The notes under the pieces were generated by a model, which made no database searches, was not told the origin of the DNA, and saw only the letters and a program-made list of their open reading frames with translations. The position numbers and the translations under genes were made by a program. DNA of 64,000 bases from Anaerolineae bacterium (GTDB lineage: Bacteria; Chloroflexota; Anaerolineae; Aggregatilineales; Aggregatilineaceae). Below are positions 52,221-61,238 of the stretch, piece after piece (positions within the stretch are counted from its first letter, which is position 1; each line of letters starts with the position of its first letter). Location of the stretch: assembly GCA_016926875.1 (NCBI GenBank), contig JAFGNU010000017.1, forward strand, positions 80,625 through 144,624. The letters run 5' to 3'.

Positions 52221-53528
52221 TCAAAACGCCGCCAGTGCCAGCCCAAACAGGTAGCCCGCCAGCGTACTGAAGACCGTCACCAACCCGACATACACCGCCG
52301 TTTTGCTGCGCCCCAGAATCCGGCCCGTGACCAGGATGCTTTGCAGGCTCAGTTCAGGATCGGCCAGCAGGTAGGCCAGCAGCGGCCCGCGATGCATACC
52401 CAGGTCCAGAAACGCCCTGGCAACCGGCACCTCGACCAGCGTCGGGAAGTACATGAATACGCCAAACAACACGCCGACCAGGTTGGCCCATACCGTGTTA
52501 CGCCCGGCCAGTGTCTTGACCCATTCCTCCGGCGTGATCTCGCGGAACATGCCCGCAAAAAACACGCCTACAATCAGCAGCGGAAAAATCTGCTTGACAA
52601 AGCGCCACGTTTCCCACAGCCAGTGCGCCAGTTCGTCGCGTTCCAGGTGCTTAACGGCCACGTAAGCCACTCCGCCCAGCAAGATCACTTCGGCAAAAAA
52701 GCGCCCGGTGACATGCACGACCAGGCTGCCGGATTCGGTCGCAGGCGCGGCCAGCAGCAGCGTACAGGCCACCATGCCCAGCGCCGCCCACGTCCAGCGG
52801 TTGAAGCCGTTTAACACGTCGTTGAGGCCCTTCCAGGCAACGGGCGCGATCAAGGCCAGCAGCCCGATCAACACCGCGCCCTGCACCGTCAGGTTCAGCG
52901 CGTCGAGCGTATCCTGCACGCCGCCCGAAACATCCAGCGGGATTGTCAGGCTGAACACCGTGCCGGTCAGCAGGTCTACTTTCAACGTCCCGGCGATCAG
53001 CACCGCGATCAACAGGCCGAACAATGCCCACAAGACCGGACGCAGCCCTGTGCCTTGCTCAAACATGGCGGCGTTGGCGGGATCAACATCCGGCTGCTGA
53101 AAGATCGCGGCCATGATCAGGCCGATCACGATGCCAAAGGTGATGGCGAGCACGATCCGCGCAACCGCAATATCCATGCCAATCGCCGCGCCGGTATAGC
53201 TGATCGCCAGGATGTTGACCGCCGGGCCAACAAACAGGAACGTGATCGCCGGGCCGAGTCCTGCGCCCCGCTTCCAGATTCCGGCGAACAGCGGCAGGAT
53301 GGTGCACGAGCATACCGCCAGCACAAAACCGCCCAGTGCCGACGCCGGGTAGCTGATGTATTTGGGTGTCTTTGGTCCAAGATAGCGCGTCACGACCTCT
53401 TTGGGCATCAGCCCGCCCAGGTAGCCCGCGATAAAAAAGGCCGGGACCAGGCACAGCAGCACATGCGCCGCCAGGTAATCCAGCAGGCCGGTCCAGCCTG
53501 CGTTGAGCAAATCGGGAATCAGGCTCAT
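52221..53528 (-). CDS. Permease of the ArsP/DUF318 type
   Basis: 435 residues with about ten transmembrane helices in two halves. The first half contains AVCSCTILPLFAGIWKRGAGLGPAITFLFVGPAVNI, the Cys-x-Cys and G-A-x-L-G signature of the permease (SO_0444/ArsP) family. A second half repeats the plan. The family exports organoarsenicals or other soft metal/thiol compounds; the substrate here is inferred from the ArsR-type operator 16 bp upstream (53544-53559) and the thioredoxin-like partner. Confidence 0.75.
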   Translation of the reverse strand: MSLIPDLLNAGWTGLLDYLAAHVLLCLVPAFFIAGYLGGLMPKEVVTRYLGPKTPKYISYPASALGGFVLAVCSCTILPLFAGIWKRGAGLGPAITFLFVGPAVNILAISYTGAAIGMDIAVARIVLAITFGIVIGLIMAAIFQQPDVDPANAAMFEQGTGLRPVLWALFGLLIAVLIAGTLKVDLLTGTVFSLTIPLDVSGGVQDTLDALNLTVQGAVLIGLLALIAPVAWKGLNDVLNGFNRWTWAALGMVACTLLLAAPATESGSLVVHVTGRFFAEVILLGGVAYVAVKHLERDELAHWLWETWRFVKQIFPLLIVGVFFAGMFREITPEEWVKTLAGRNTVWANLVGVLFGVFMYFPTLVEVPVARAFLDLGMHRGPLLAYLLADPELSLQSILVTGRILGRSKTAVYVGLVTVFSTLAGYLFGLALAAF

Positions 53529-53543
53529 TCAGCGCCCCTGTAT

Positions 53544-53559
53544 ATTCAGAAAATTGAAT
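53544..53559. promoter_or_regulatory. ArsR-type operator before the permease
   Basis: ATTCA-GAAAAT-TGAAT, perfect inverted repeat with a 6-bp spacer. The same pattern is at 54262-54277 before arsR. Confidence 0.6.
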
Positions 53560-53610
53560 AGAATTACACGTGATAAAAGCCCTACTGTCCGGCAGGGCTT
53601 GCGACTTCGG

Positions 53611-53865
53611 CTAACCGGCGGCCAGCGCGTCCGCGATCCAGCCCTTGACCTCGTCTGCGCTGGGCACGCGCCCTTCAACGACCACCTGGCCGTTGATCAC
53701 CAGGCCCGGCGTGCGCAAAATGTACGCGCTGATGTCCACCGGATCGGTAACTTTCACAAGCTCATAGCCGCCTTCGGGTTGCAGTACGTCAAGCGCCTGG
53801 CGGGTATAGGCTTCGACTTTCTGGCAGTTGGGGCAGCCCGGCCCCAGGATTTTGATTGTCAACAT
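53611..53865 (-). CDS. Small thioredoxin-like redox protein
   Basis: 84 residues. TIKILGPGCPNCQKVE has the redox CxxC (Cys11/Cys14), and the rest (DPVDISAYILRTPGLVINGQVV) has the thioredoxin fold with the cis-Pro in TPGLV. It belongs to the small redox-active disulfide/thioredoxin-3 group often coded next to ArsR and permease genes. It may reduce the cargo or bind the metal and hand it to the permease (inference). It overlaps the arsR gene by 7 bp. Confidence 0.8.
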   Translation of the reverse strand: MLTIKILGPGCPNCQKVEAYTRQALDVLQPEGGYELVKVTDPVDISAYILRTPGLVINGQVVVEGRVPSADEVKGWIADALAAG

Positions 53866-54248
53866 GTGGTTCTATCTCCCTGGTGTGCAGGTCTATCAGG
53901 CCGCGCCAGAACTTCCGCCCGCGCCAGCGTGCAGCACGGGCACGGGCACCCCGCCAGCGGCTCCGGCCCGGTGTTCCCGGTCGGGCCAAGCGCGGCTGCC
54001 AGCAGGCTAGCGGTCAGATCGTCCACCAGCCGGTAATAAACCTGCTGCCCGTCCTTGCGAACCTCCACCAGCCCGGCCTCGCGCAGCACCATCAACTGCT
54101 GCGATACATACGCCTGCCGCCTGCCGAGCGCGGTTTCCAGGTGGCACACGCACACTTCGCCGCCGCGCAGGATGTCGAGGATACGCAGCCGGGCCGGGTG
54201 GGCCAGCGCTTTCAAACGCGGGATCAGATCGTCATATTGAGAAGCCAT
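53859..54248 (-). CDS. arsR: ArsR-family metalloregulator
   Basis: 129 residues. A winged helix-turn-helix with KALAHPARLRILDIL and the metal site E-V-C-V-C-H-L (Cys33, Cys35), followed by QAYVSQQLMVLREAGLV. The C-terminus is Cys-rich (GCPCPCC) and may add ligands. ArsR dimers leave DNA when As(III) or similar metals bind. The operator ATTCA-N6-TGAAT at 54262-54277 lies 14 bp before its start, and a second one lies before the permease, so it probably represses itself and the downstream genes. The metal is inferred. Confidence 0.85.
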   Translation of the reverse strand: MASQYDDLIPRLKALAHPARLRILDILRGGEVCVCHLETALGRRQAYVSQQLMVLREAGLVEVRKDGQQVYYRLVDDLTASLLAAALGPTGNTGPEPLAGCPCPCCTLARAEVLARPDRPAHQGDRTTC

Positions 54249-54261
54249 AGCACGCCTTTAC

Positions 54262-54277
54262 ATTCAAAAACATGAAT
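54262..54277. promoter_or_regulatory. ArsR-type operator before arsR
   Basis: ATTCA-AAAACA-TGAAT, perfect inverted repeat with a 6-bp spacer, 14 bp before the arsR ATG. Confidence 0.65.
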
Positions 54278-54346
54278 ACATTATCCCATCACCAAACCCT
54301 CACCCCCAGTGCACAAGATCACACCTTCGGGGTGATGTTTTGCGGA

Positions 54347-54982
54347 TCACTGTCTTCCATCCAGCAGCGCCCGGATGCGCGGCAGCGCCGCCCGCAGCGC
54401 CCGCTCGCGGTGCGTCACAAAACGCGCTTTGGCAGCGGTGGGCAGTTGGTGCGCCTTACCAAGCAGCATGTCCCACTCCGGCACATAAAAAATCGACTCG
54501 AACGGGAACCCCTCGATGCGCAGATCATCGGCTTCCGGCAGGATCACGCCGCGCAGGGTGCCGTCGTATAGTTCAAGCGCGCCGCCCGGTACGCCCAACG
54601 CAAACACGGTGCGGAACTGCGCCCCGCGCTGCCCCGGCGGGACGTCCGCCAGCCGCGCCAGGCAGTGATCGATGATCTCCTGGTCGGTCATCGGGCGCCC
54701 GATCCAGCGCCGGACGTGAATCCCCGGCTCGCCGTTCAGCGCGTCGATCTCCACGCCGGTATCGTCCCCGATCACGACATAATCGCCGCCGCCTAACCGG
54801 TCCAGGTATGCCTGGGCTTTTTGGCGCGCGTTGTCTTCCAGCGATGCGCCTGTCTCCGGTACATCCAGCGCCAGCCCGACGTCCGCCGGGGCTTGCATCG
54901 GCAGGCCGAGCGATTCAAAAATCTTGCGCACCTCCATCACCTTGCCGGGGTTGGACGTGGCATACAGCAGTTGTCGCGTCAT
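54347..54982 (-). CDS. Non-canonical purine NTP pyrophosphatase (RdgB/HAM1 family)
   Basis: 211 residues from ATG 54982 (AAGGAG upstream, spacing long). Motif YATSNPGKVMEVRKIF is the substrate-binding S/T-x-N-x-x-K, followed by ASLEDNARQKAQAY, VIGDDTGVEIDAL and GVPGGALELYDGTLRG. It hydrolyses ITP, dITP and XTP to keep them out of nucleic acid. The extension to 55054 lacks a ribosome site and is not conserved in style. The 310-bp gap to 55292 includes the palindromic operator described next. Confidence 0.8.
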   Translation of the reverse strand: MTRQLLYATSNPGKVMEVRKIFESLGLPMQAPADVGLALDVPETGASLEDNARQKAQAYLDRLGGGDYVVIGDDTGVEIDALNGEPGIHVRRWIGRPMTDQEIIDHCLARLADVPPGQRGAQFRTVFALGVPGGALELYDGTLRGVILPEADDLRIEGFPFESIFYVPEWDMLLGKAHQLPTAAKARFVTHRERALRAALPRIRALLDGRQ

Positions 54983-55139
54983 GAAGTGTCCTGCTCCTTG
55001 GTAACGCCCTGGTTGCATGATGCCCCACATCATACCACGCGCCCGCCGCGACACGGCAGGCCGGGCTGCGTGTTTACATCATCCAGGGCAGTTCTATACA
55101 GGCTCCGCCGCCCATTGAACGGTTTTTCACCGTTGCGAC

Positions 55140-55170
55140 TTGACTTAGAGCGCGCTCTAACCGGTAAACT
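55140..55170 (+). promoter_or_regulatory. Promoter with 16-bp palindrome before aldo/keto reductase
   Basis: -35 TTGACT (55140-55145), -10 TAAACT (55165-55170), spacer 19 bp. The spacer contains the perfect palindrome TTAGAGCGCGCTCTAA (55145-55160), the shape of a TetR-type operator. The start of the reductase gene is 122 bp downstream. No regulator gene lies nearby. Confidence 0.5.
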
Positions 55171-55292
55171 GGGACTGGGTCATTTTTCACCGGTGGCAGC
55201 GATCAGGCGGCAGGGTAATTGAACCCGAAGGACTCACACCAAAAGCTTTCGTTTAGCTTCGCATAATGGAACGATAAAAGGATGGTACCAAC

Positions 55293-56276
55293 ATGTTTAC
55301 ACGTAAACTTGGACGCAGTGGAATCGAAGTCAGTGCGGTTGGCATGGGCTGCTGGGCAATTGGCGGGCCGTTCTGGTCGGGTGATACGCCGGTGGGCTGG
55401 GGCGAGATTGACGACGCCGAGTCGATCCGGGCGGTTCACCGCGCGCTGGACCTGGGCGCCAACTTTTTTGACACGGCAGATGTCTATGGTGCAGGTCACA
55501 GCGAGCGCGTGCTGGCGCAGGCTTTTGAGGGCCGCCGTGACCAGATCGTGATCGCAACCAAGTTCGGCAATACGTTTGACGAGGACCCCAAGCAAATGAC
55601 GGGCAGCAACGCCGATCCCGACTATATCCGGGCAGCGTGCGAAGGGTCTTTGCGCCGCCTCAACACGGACTATATCGATCTCTACCAGTTCCATCTCAAC
55701 GGCTACGATCCCGCCAAAGCACCGGAAGTGCGCGACACGCTCGAAGACCTTGTCGCCCAGGGCAAAATCCGCGCCTACGGGTGGAGCACCGACTTTCTGC
55801 CGGGCGCGCGCGTGTTTGCTCAAGGCGAGCACTGCACCGCTATCCAGCACGATCAGAGCGTGCTGCAAGACAACGCCAAGATGATCGCGCTGGTCGAAGA
55901 ATTGAACCTGGCAAGCATCAATCGCGGCCCGCTGGCGATGGGCCTGCTGACCGGCAAGTACACCGCCGCCTCGAACCTGCCCAAAAACGACGTGCGCGGC
56001 GAGGATGCGCCGGAGTGGATGCAGTATTTCAAGGATGGTAAACCGAACCCGGTCTTTCTGAAGAAGATGGAAGCCATCCGCGAGATTCTGACCAGCGAAG
56101 GCCGCACGCTGGCGCAGGGTGCGCTGGCGTGGTTGTGGGCGCGCAGCGAGAAGACGATCCCGATCCCCGGCTTCAAGACCGTGCAGCAGGTCGAAGACAA
56201 CTGCGGCGCGATGGCCTACGGTCCCCTGACCGCCGCGCAGATGCAGGAGATCGAGACGATTCTGGGCCGGGGCTGA
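55293..56276 (+). CDS. Aldo/keto reductase
   Basis: 327 residues with the AKR barrel. The N-terminus is LGRSGIEVSAVGMGCWAIGG. Tetrad residues are in FDTADVYG (Asp, Tyr), IATKFG (Lys) and YQFHLNG (His), and the NADPH-binding C-terminus is IPIPGFKTVQQVEDN. Reduces aldehydes or ketones with NADPH; natural substrate unknown. An AKR of another subgroup lies at 59002. Confidence 0.85.
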   Translation: MFTRKLGRSGIEVSAVGMGCWAIGGPFWSGDTPVGWGEIDDAESIRAVHRALDLGANFFDTADVYGAGHSERVLAQAFEGRRDQIVIATKFGNTFDEDPKQMTGSNADPDYIRAACEGSLRRLNTDYIDLYQFHLNGYDPAKAPEVRDTLEDLVAQGKIRAYGWSTDFLPGARVFAQGEHCTAIQHDQSVLQDNAKMIALVEELNLASINRGPLAMGLLTGKYTAASNLPKNDVRGEDAPEWMQYFKDGKPNPVFLKKMEAIREILTSEGRTLAQGALAWLWARSEKTIPIPGFKTVQQVEDNCGAMAYGPLTAAQMQEIETILGRG

Positions 56277-56525
56277 GCACACAGCGTATTCAGCGTTGGC
56301 GCTTTGCGTAAGGGCGGCTATCTGGGTCGCCCTGCGCAACCCACATGCATATTCAGTGAATCACGATTTTGGCTCTGTATCGTTTGCTGTGGCCCTCATC
56401 CCCGGCCTTTCGCCCTCCACAACTCCCGCATTAGGCATGATGGTCTATCGCCTGTACAATAGGTTTGCGGTAGCATATGCGTATGCTTTTGTATGCGGGG
56501 GAGCACCTCCAAGGAGCGAAATCGT

Positions 56526-58916
56526 TTGTCCAGTTCAACAGATTTGCTGCCCGCCGGGTTGACTATCGCCTATACGCTGCTGGTGCTGATTCTGCTCCGG
56601 CGCGACCGGGAACAGTTAGGCGTGCAAACGCGGCGCTGGATCATCCTGGCGCTGGTGGCTGCGGCGCTGAGCGCAGCCGTGTTCCTGCTGCCCGCCGACG
56701 CGCACGCCGACTCACGCTATGAAGCGCTGTTTGTGGGTGAGCTGACACAGCCCGCGCTGGCCGTGATCCTCGCCAACCTGATGATCGTGCTGTTCAGCAC
56801 CCAGACAATGCGCTATTTGCAGGTGCCGGGGGCCGGACTGTGGGCTGTCGTCTGGCTGATCTGGTGGGCTGTCCAGGCGATCACCAGCGCTTTTGAAGAC
56901 AATCTCATCATCGGACAAGAGGGGTGGCTGAGCGACATCTACGATCCGGTCGTACTGCCGGGTGTGCTGACCGTCGGCGGCTGGTTCGCGCTTGGCATGC
57001 TGCTGCTGGCAGCGGCATTCATCACCTTTTACCGCGCACACCTGGCCGAAGTTGCCAATCGCGCGCTGTTCTGGGCGACTATTATCCCGCTGGTACTGAT
57101 GGGCGCGGTGTTGGGCACCAGTGGATCGGGCGGGCTGGCCGAGATCGGCTGGGTCATCCAGTTCGCCGGGCTGCTTGGCGCAACCTACAGCATCCTGTCC
57201 TACCGCGTGTTCGACATCCGGCGCGCGCTGCGCCATACCACCGCTACCGGCATCGTCACCCTGATCATGACGCTGGCGTTTTTCCTGGCGCTGGTCGGCG
57301 CCCAACAGCTTGACTCGAACACCAGCAACCTGTATGTGATCCTGAGCGCACTGGCGCTGGCCGTGGCGCTGACCTACGTGCCGCTGCTGACACTGATCCA
57401 GGAATTTGTCAATAACCTGTTTGGCGCACCGGCAGAAAGCGCGTCACGGCGGCTGCGCCAGTTCAGCGAAGACATTACCGGCGTGGTCGAACTGGACGCC
57501 CTGGTCGATGTCACGATGCGCACGCTGCGGCAGGTGCTGCGCGTGCGGCGCGGTGGTCTGATCCTGGTCACCGAAGAGGACCAGCACACGTTGTGCATCG
57601 AGCCGGTGCGGCGCGGTATGGGCGAAATACCGGATATGATCGGGCGGCTGGCAACTGACAGCCCGATTGTCCGTGACCTGTTCCGGTCGCGCACGCCCCT
57701 GCTCCAATATGACCTGGACTACGGGCGCACATACGCCGACGCCGCCCCGGAGGAGCACTCGTTTTTCCAGCAGATGCGCATGAGCGCCTATGCACCGGTC
57801 GTGGTCCAGGGACACCCGATTGCGATCCTGTGCTCCGGCGCCAAGGCATCCGATGACCCCTACACCGAACATGACCTGGAACTGCTGACGACCGTCGCCA
57901 ACCAGGTGGGCGTGGCGCTGCGCAACGCGCGCCTGGTATCCGATCTGCGCCGCCGCGAAGCCGAGCAGGCCGAACTGAACGCGGTCCTGTCGGATACTAA
58001 AGAGCAGCTCGAAAAGCTGGACGGCGTCAAGACCGATTTCATCACCATCGCCAGCCACGAACTGCGTACCCCGCTGGCCCAGATTCGCGGCTACTCCGAC
58101 ATCATGGAAGCCATGAACGAGCAGGGTTTGCTCGATCAGGACCAGATCGGCGGCATGACCGCCAATCTGCGCAAAGCCGCCGACCGCCTGGAAAACCTGA
58201 TCGGTGCCATGCTCGACGTCAGCCAGTTGGACGTAGACGCGATGGACCTGCACTTCACCCAGACCGGCATCGAAACCGCGATGCGGCTGGCTATCGAGCC
58301 GCTGACCGAAAGCATCAAGAACCGCAAGCTGATGCTGTCCGCGCGCGGGCTGCGCGGGCTGCCGCCGATCATGGCCGACCAGCAGCGGTTGGTCCAGGCC
58401 TTCCGCAACGTGATCCTGAATGCGATCAAGTACACGCCCGACGGGGGCCGGATCGACATCCGGGGCCGTATGGTCGATGACGAAATCCTGATCGCGGTCG
58501 AGGATCACGGCATCGGCATCGACCCGGCTAACCACGAACTGATCTTCGAGAAGTTCTTCCGCGCGCACGATCCCAGCCTGCATTCAACCGGTGCCACCAA
58601 GTTTATGGGCGCGGGGCCGGGGTTGGGACTGACCATCGCGCGAGGCGTGATCGAAGGGCACGGCGGGCGCATCTGGGTTGAGAGCGACGGCTGTGATATG
58701 CAGGCCATGCCCGGCAGCACGTTCTTCATCGCCCTGCCGCTCACACCGCCCGCCGAGGCCACGCGCGTTTTGCCGTTCGAAAGCGGCAGCACCCTGGCCC
58801 ACATCCCCAACCCGTTTGGTTCCGACGCGCCAGAGGATGTATTCGCCGCCCTGAGCACGGGTGCTGAGGCTACGATCATTCGCCAGCCGGGCAGCAATCC
58901 GCACGGAGACGAATAG
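56526..58916 (+). CDS. Membrane sensor histidine kinase with GAF domain
   Basis: 796 residues with a TTG start at 56526, chosen because AAGGAG lies 9 nt before it; the ATG at 56493 has no ribosome site. Residues about 10-240 form seven or so transmembrane helices, then a GAF domain (about 290-450, with SAYAPVVVQGHPIAILCSG), a short coiled coil, a HisKA domain (H511 in ASHELRTPLAQIRGY), and an HATPase domain with VILNAIKYTPDGGRI, AVEDHGIGID and GPGLGLTIARGVIEGHGG. No response regulator is adjacent, so the partner is elsewhere. Signal unknown. Confidence 0.85.
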   Translation: MSSSTDLLPAGLTIAYTLLVLILLRRDREQLGVQTRRWIILALVAAALSAAVFLLPADAHADSRYEALFVGELTQPALAVILANLMIVLFSTQTMRYLQVPGAGLWAVVWLIWWAVQAITSAFEDNLIIGQEGWLSDIYDPVVLPGVLTVGGWFALGMLLLAAAFITFYRAHLAEVANRALFWATIIPLVLMGAVLGTSGSGGLAEIGWVIQFAGLLGATYSILSYRVFDIRRALRHTTATGIVTLIMTLAFFLALVGAQQLDSNTSNLYVILSALALAVALTYVPLLTLIQEFVNNLFGAPAESASRRLRQFSEDITGVVELDALVDVTMRTLRQVLRVRRGGLILVTEEDQHTLCIEPVRRGMGEIPDMIGRLATDSPIVRDLFRSRTPLLQYDLDYGRTYADAAPEEHSFFQQMRMSAYAPVVVQGHPIAILCSGAKASDDPYTEHDLELLTTVANQVGVALRNARLVSDLRRREAEQAELNAVLSDTKEQLEKLDGVKTDFITIASHELRTPLAQIRGYSDIMEAMNEQGLLDQDQIGGMTANLRKAADRLENLIGAMLDVSQLDVDAMDLHFTQTGIETAMRLAIEPLTESIKNRKLMLSARGLRGLPPIMADQQRLVQAFRNVILNAIKYTPDGGRIDIRGRMVDDEILIAVEDHGIGIDPANHELIFEKFFRAHDPSLHSTGATKFMGAGPGLGLTIARGVIEGHGGRIWVESDGCDMQAMPGSTFFIALPLTPPAEATRVLPFESGSTLAHIPNPFGSDAPEDVFAALSTGAEATIIRQPGSNPHGDE

Positions 58917-59001
58917 GGCGTTATACGGGCTTGTGCGCCTGCGCCTGTTGGCCGGTTGATCGATTCTTCGCCCTACGATATTGCATCAAGGAGCACACCG
59001 C

Positions 59002-59853
59002 ATGAACAAACGACCGCTAGGCCGCACCGGGCATCACAGCACGGTGGTTGTCTTTGGCACCGCCGCCTTTTGGGATATCGACCAGGCGGGCGCCAACACC
59101 GCGCTGGACCTGGCACTCGAACACGGCGTGAACCATATCGACGTGGCCCCGCAGTACGGCAAGGCTCAGACCGTGCTTGGCCCCTGGCTGGAAGGCCACC
59201 GCGACAAGTTTTTCCTCGGCTGTAAAACGCTGGAACGTTCGTATGATGGCGCGTGGCGTGAACTGCGCGAATCGCTCAAGCTGCTGCGCACGGACGTGAT
59301 CGACCTGCACCAACTACACGCCGTCTGCACGGTTGAGGACCTGGACCGGGTATTCGCGGACGATGGCGCGATGAGGGCGTTTATCGAAGCGCGCGAGCAG
59401 GGCTTGATCCGGCACATCGGCATCACCGGGCACGGGATGCTGGCGCCTGCCGTGCATTCGAAGGCGTTGGAGCGCTTCGACTTTGACAGCGTGATGTTTC
59501 CGCTCAACCCGCGCCTGTACGCCGATGCAGACTACCGCCGGGACGCTGAACGCCTGCTTCAAACCGCCGCCGAGCGCGGTGTGGGCGTGTTGATCATCAA
59601 GTCGATTGCCAAAGGCCCCTGGGGCGACAAAGAAAAAACCTACGGCCCCTGGTATGAGCCATACGCCACCAGGGACGAGATCGCGCGCAGTGTGCGCTTT
59701 GTGCTTTCGCAGCCGGTGACCGCAATCGTCAGTGCGGCGGACGTGCGCTTGCTGCCGCCGATATTTGATGCGGTCGAGCCGTTCGTCCCGCTGGATAACA
59801 ACGAACAGACTGCCCTGGTCGAGTGCCGCGCCGCCGATGTGCTGATTTTTTGA
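59002..59853 (+). CDS. Aldo/keto reductase, second subgroup
   Basis: 283 residues from ATG 59002 (AAGGAG 8 nt before). N-terminus LGRTGHHSTVVVFGTAAF; tetrad-like residues occur in HIDVAPQYG, GCKTLERS and LHQLH. The C-terminus (PVTAIVSAADVRLLPPIFD) resembles the NADPH site but lacks a GFK motif. No 4Fe-4S tail is seen. Enzyme class is clear, substrate unknown. It follows the histidine kinase by 85 bp. Confidence 0.8.
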   Translation: MNKRPLGRTGHHSTVVVFGTAAFWDIDQAGANTALDLALEHGVNHIDVAPQYGKAQTVLGPWLEGHRDKFFLGCKTLERSYDGAWRELRESLKLLRTDVIDLHQLHAVCTVEDLDRVFADDGAMRAFIEAREQGLIRHIGITGHGMLAPAVHSKALERFDFDSVMFPLNPRLYADADYRRDAERLLQTAAERGVGVLIIKSIAKGPWGDKEKTYGPWYEPYATRDEIARSVRFVLSQPVTAIVSAADVRLLPPIFDAVEPFVPLDNNEQTALVECRAADVLIF

Positions 59854-59921
59854 CGGTCGGCACCGCTGAGCAAATAACAGGCGGCAGGTTTTTCACGCAC
59901 CACACAAGGCCACCGTAACCC

Positions 59922-61085
59922 ATGCCCGACGACCGCGAGCGTCTCCAACAGGCACGGCAGTTGATCGCAAACAGGCAGTACGCTGATGCCCGCGCGCTGC
60001 TCGACACCATGCCGGACAATCCAACCGCCCAGGCTTGGCTGGCGCAGCTAGAGGCGGCGCTAGAGCGAGCGCATACAGCCCGCCGGGCGAAACGCGGCGG
60101 TGTATCGGCAGGGATGTACGCGATCACGCTGGCGGCGGCGCTGGCCCTGATCGCGGCGGCGTTTTGGGCAGGGCGATCAACCGGCAGCGACAGGGATGAT
60201 CCGGCTGCAAACCGCCCGCCGACGGTGGCCGCGCTGGTATCGATCACGCCCTCGTTGATCCCAACCGCCAGCCTGACCACCACACCAACCAGTACGCCAA
60301 CGCCGACTCACACGCCAACCTCAACCGCCACGCCGACCGGCACCCCGACACCCAGCGATACACCCACCCCGCCGGATTCGCCCACGCCGGACTGGAAAGG
60401 GGCCGAGACCACGCCCTACTACGTCGATGCGCCGCTGGCGAATGTGCGCACCTGCCCCAGCCTGGCCTGTGACGTGCTGGTCCAGGTCGAATACCGGGAC
60501 CTGCTCGGCGTGATCCAGCCGGTCGAGGGCGAGGCGGTCGGCGGTGATACGGGCTGGCTGCACCTGCGCATCAACGACAACCAGGGCTACATTCACGCTT
60601 CAGTCACCAGCCGGACCATGCCCCCATCTGCCACCCCGACCCTGACCCCCTCGCTGACGCCCACGCTGATCCCGCGCGCCGGGCAGCTTGGACCGGTCAC
60701 GCTGGCGGACGGCATCTACACCGTGCAGGTGATCTTGCACGACGTGCGGGTTTCGCAGTCGGACGGTTTCAGCGGCCCGCCCGATGGCAGCGTCTACGTG
60801 ATCGCGGACGTGACGATCCGCAATATCGGCCCGGCGGCGCTGCGCTCGATCAGCACGCTCGATTTCCACGCGCGCGGCGCGGACGGCACGCTGTACGCCC
60901 CGGCGAGCTTTGCCGAAGCGGTGCGCTGTGGCTTTGACCTGGTGGACGTGGCGGTCGGCGGCAGCATATCCGGCTGTGTGGGATTTGAGGTGCCGGAATC
61001 CGGGGCGCTGGAACTGCTCTACGCGCCGTACTGGTCCGGGCTGGCAGATGCGGGGCAGTACCTGGTGCTGCGCCTGCGGGAGTAA
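59922..61085 (+). CDS. Membrane protein with SH3b and a C-terminal beta domain
   Basis: 387 residues. An N-terminal helical hairpin (ERLQQARQLIANRQYADARALLDTM), a transmembrane helix (about 66-85), a Thr/Pro linker (about 110-155), an SH3b domain (about 160-225, VDAPLANVRTCPSLACDVL to NDNQGYIHASV), a second linker, and a beta-sandwich of the DUF4352 kind (about 255-385, VYVIADVTIRNIGPAALRSI). Probably binds wall or surface polymers. Related in plan to the protein at 39825-42296. Confidence 0.65.
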   Translation: MPDDRERLQQARQLIANRQYADARALLDTMPDNPTAQAWLAQLEAALERAHTARRAKRGGVSAGMYAITLAAALALIAAAFWAGRSTGSDRDDPAANRPPTVAALVSITPSLIPTASLTTTPTSTPTPTHTPTSTATPTGTPTPSDTPTPPDSPTPDWKGAETTPYYVDAPLANVRTCPSLACDVLVQVEYRDLLGVIQPVEGEAVGGDTGWLHLRINDNQGYIHASVTSRTMPPSATPTLTPSLTPTLIPRAGQLGPVTLADGIYTVQVILHDVRVSQSDGFSGPPDGSVYVIADVTIRNIGPAALRSISTLDFHARGADGTLYAPASFAEAVRCGFDLVDVAVGGSISGCVGFEVPESGALELLYAPYWSGLADAGQYLVLRLRE

Positions 61086-61238
61086 CAAAGCGCACCTCAC
61101 TCTCGCTGTCACTGCATCATAAGCTGACCTGTTGCTTATCAATAGCTCACCGCTGCGGGTGATGGCGCAACTTCCTACTGATCGCTGCCGTATAGTAGCT
61201 TGAAAACAACCGGATCAAAACCACCCTGGAGGAAACTC

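Noticed and set aside
56308..56335. Fourth copy of the composite palindromic repeat
   Set aside because: GTAAGGGCGGCT...GGGTCGCCCT shows only partial likeness and lost symmetry; kept as a possible relic only.
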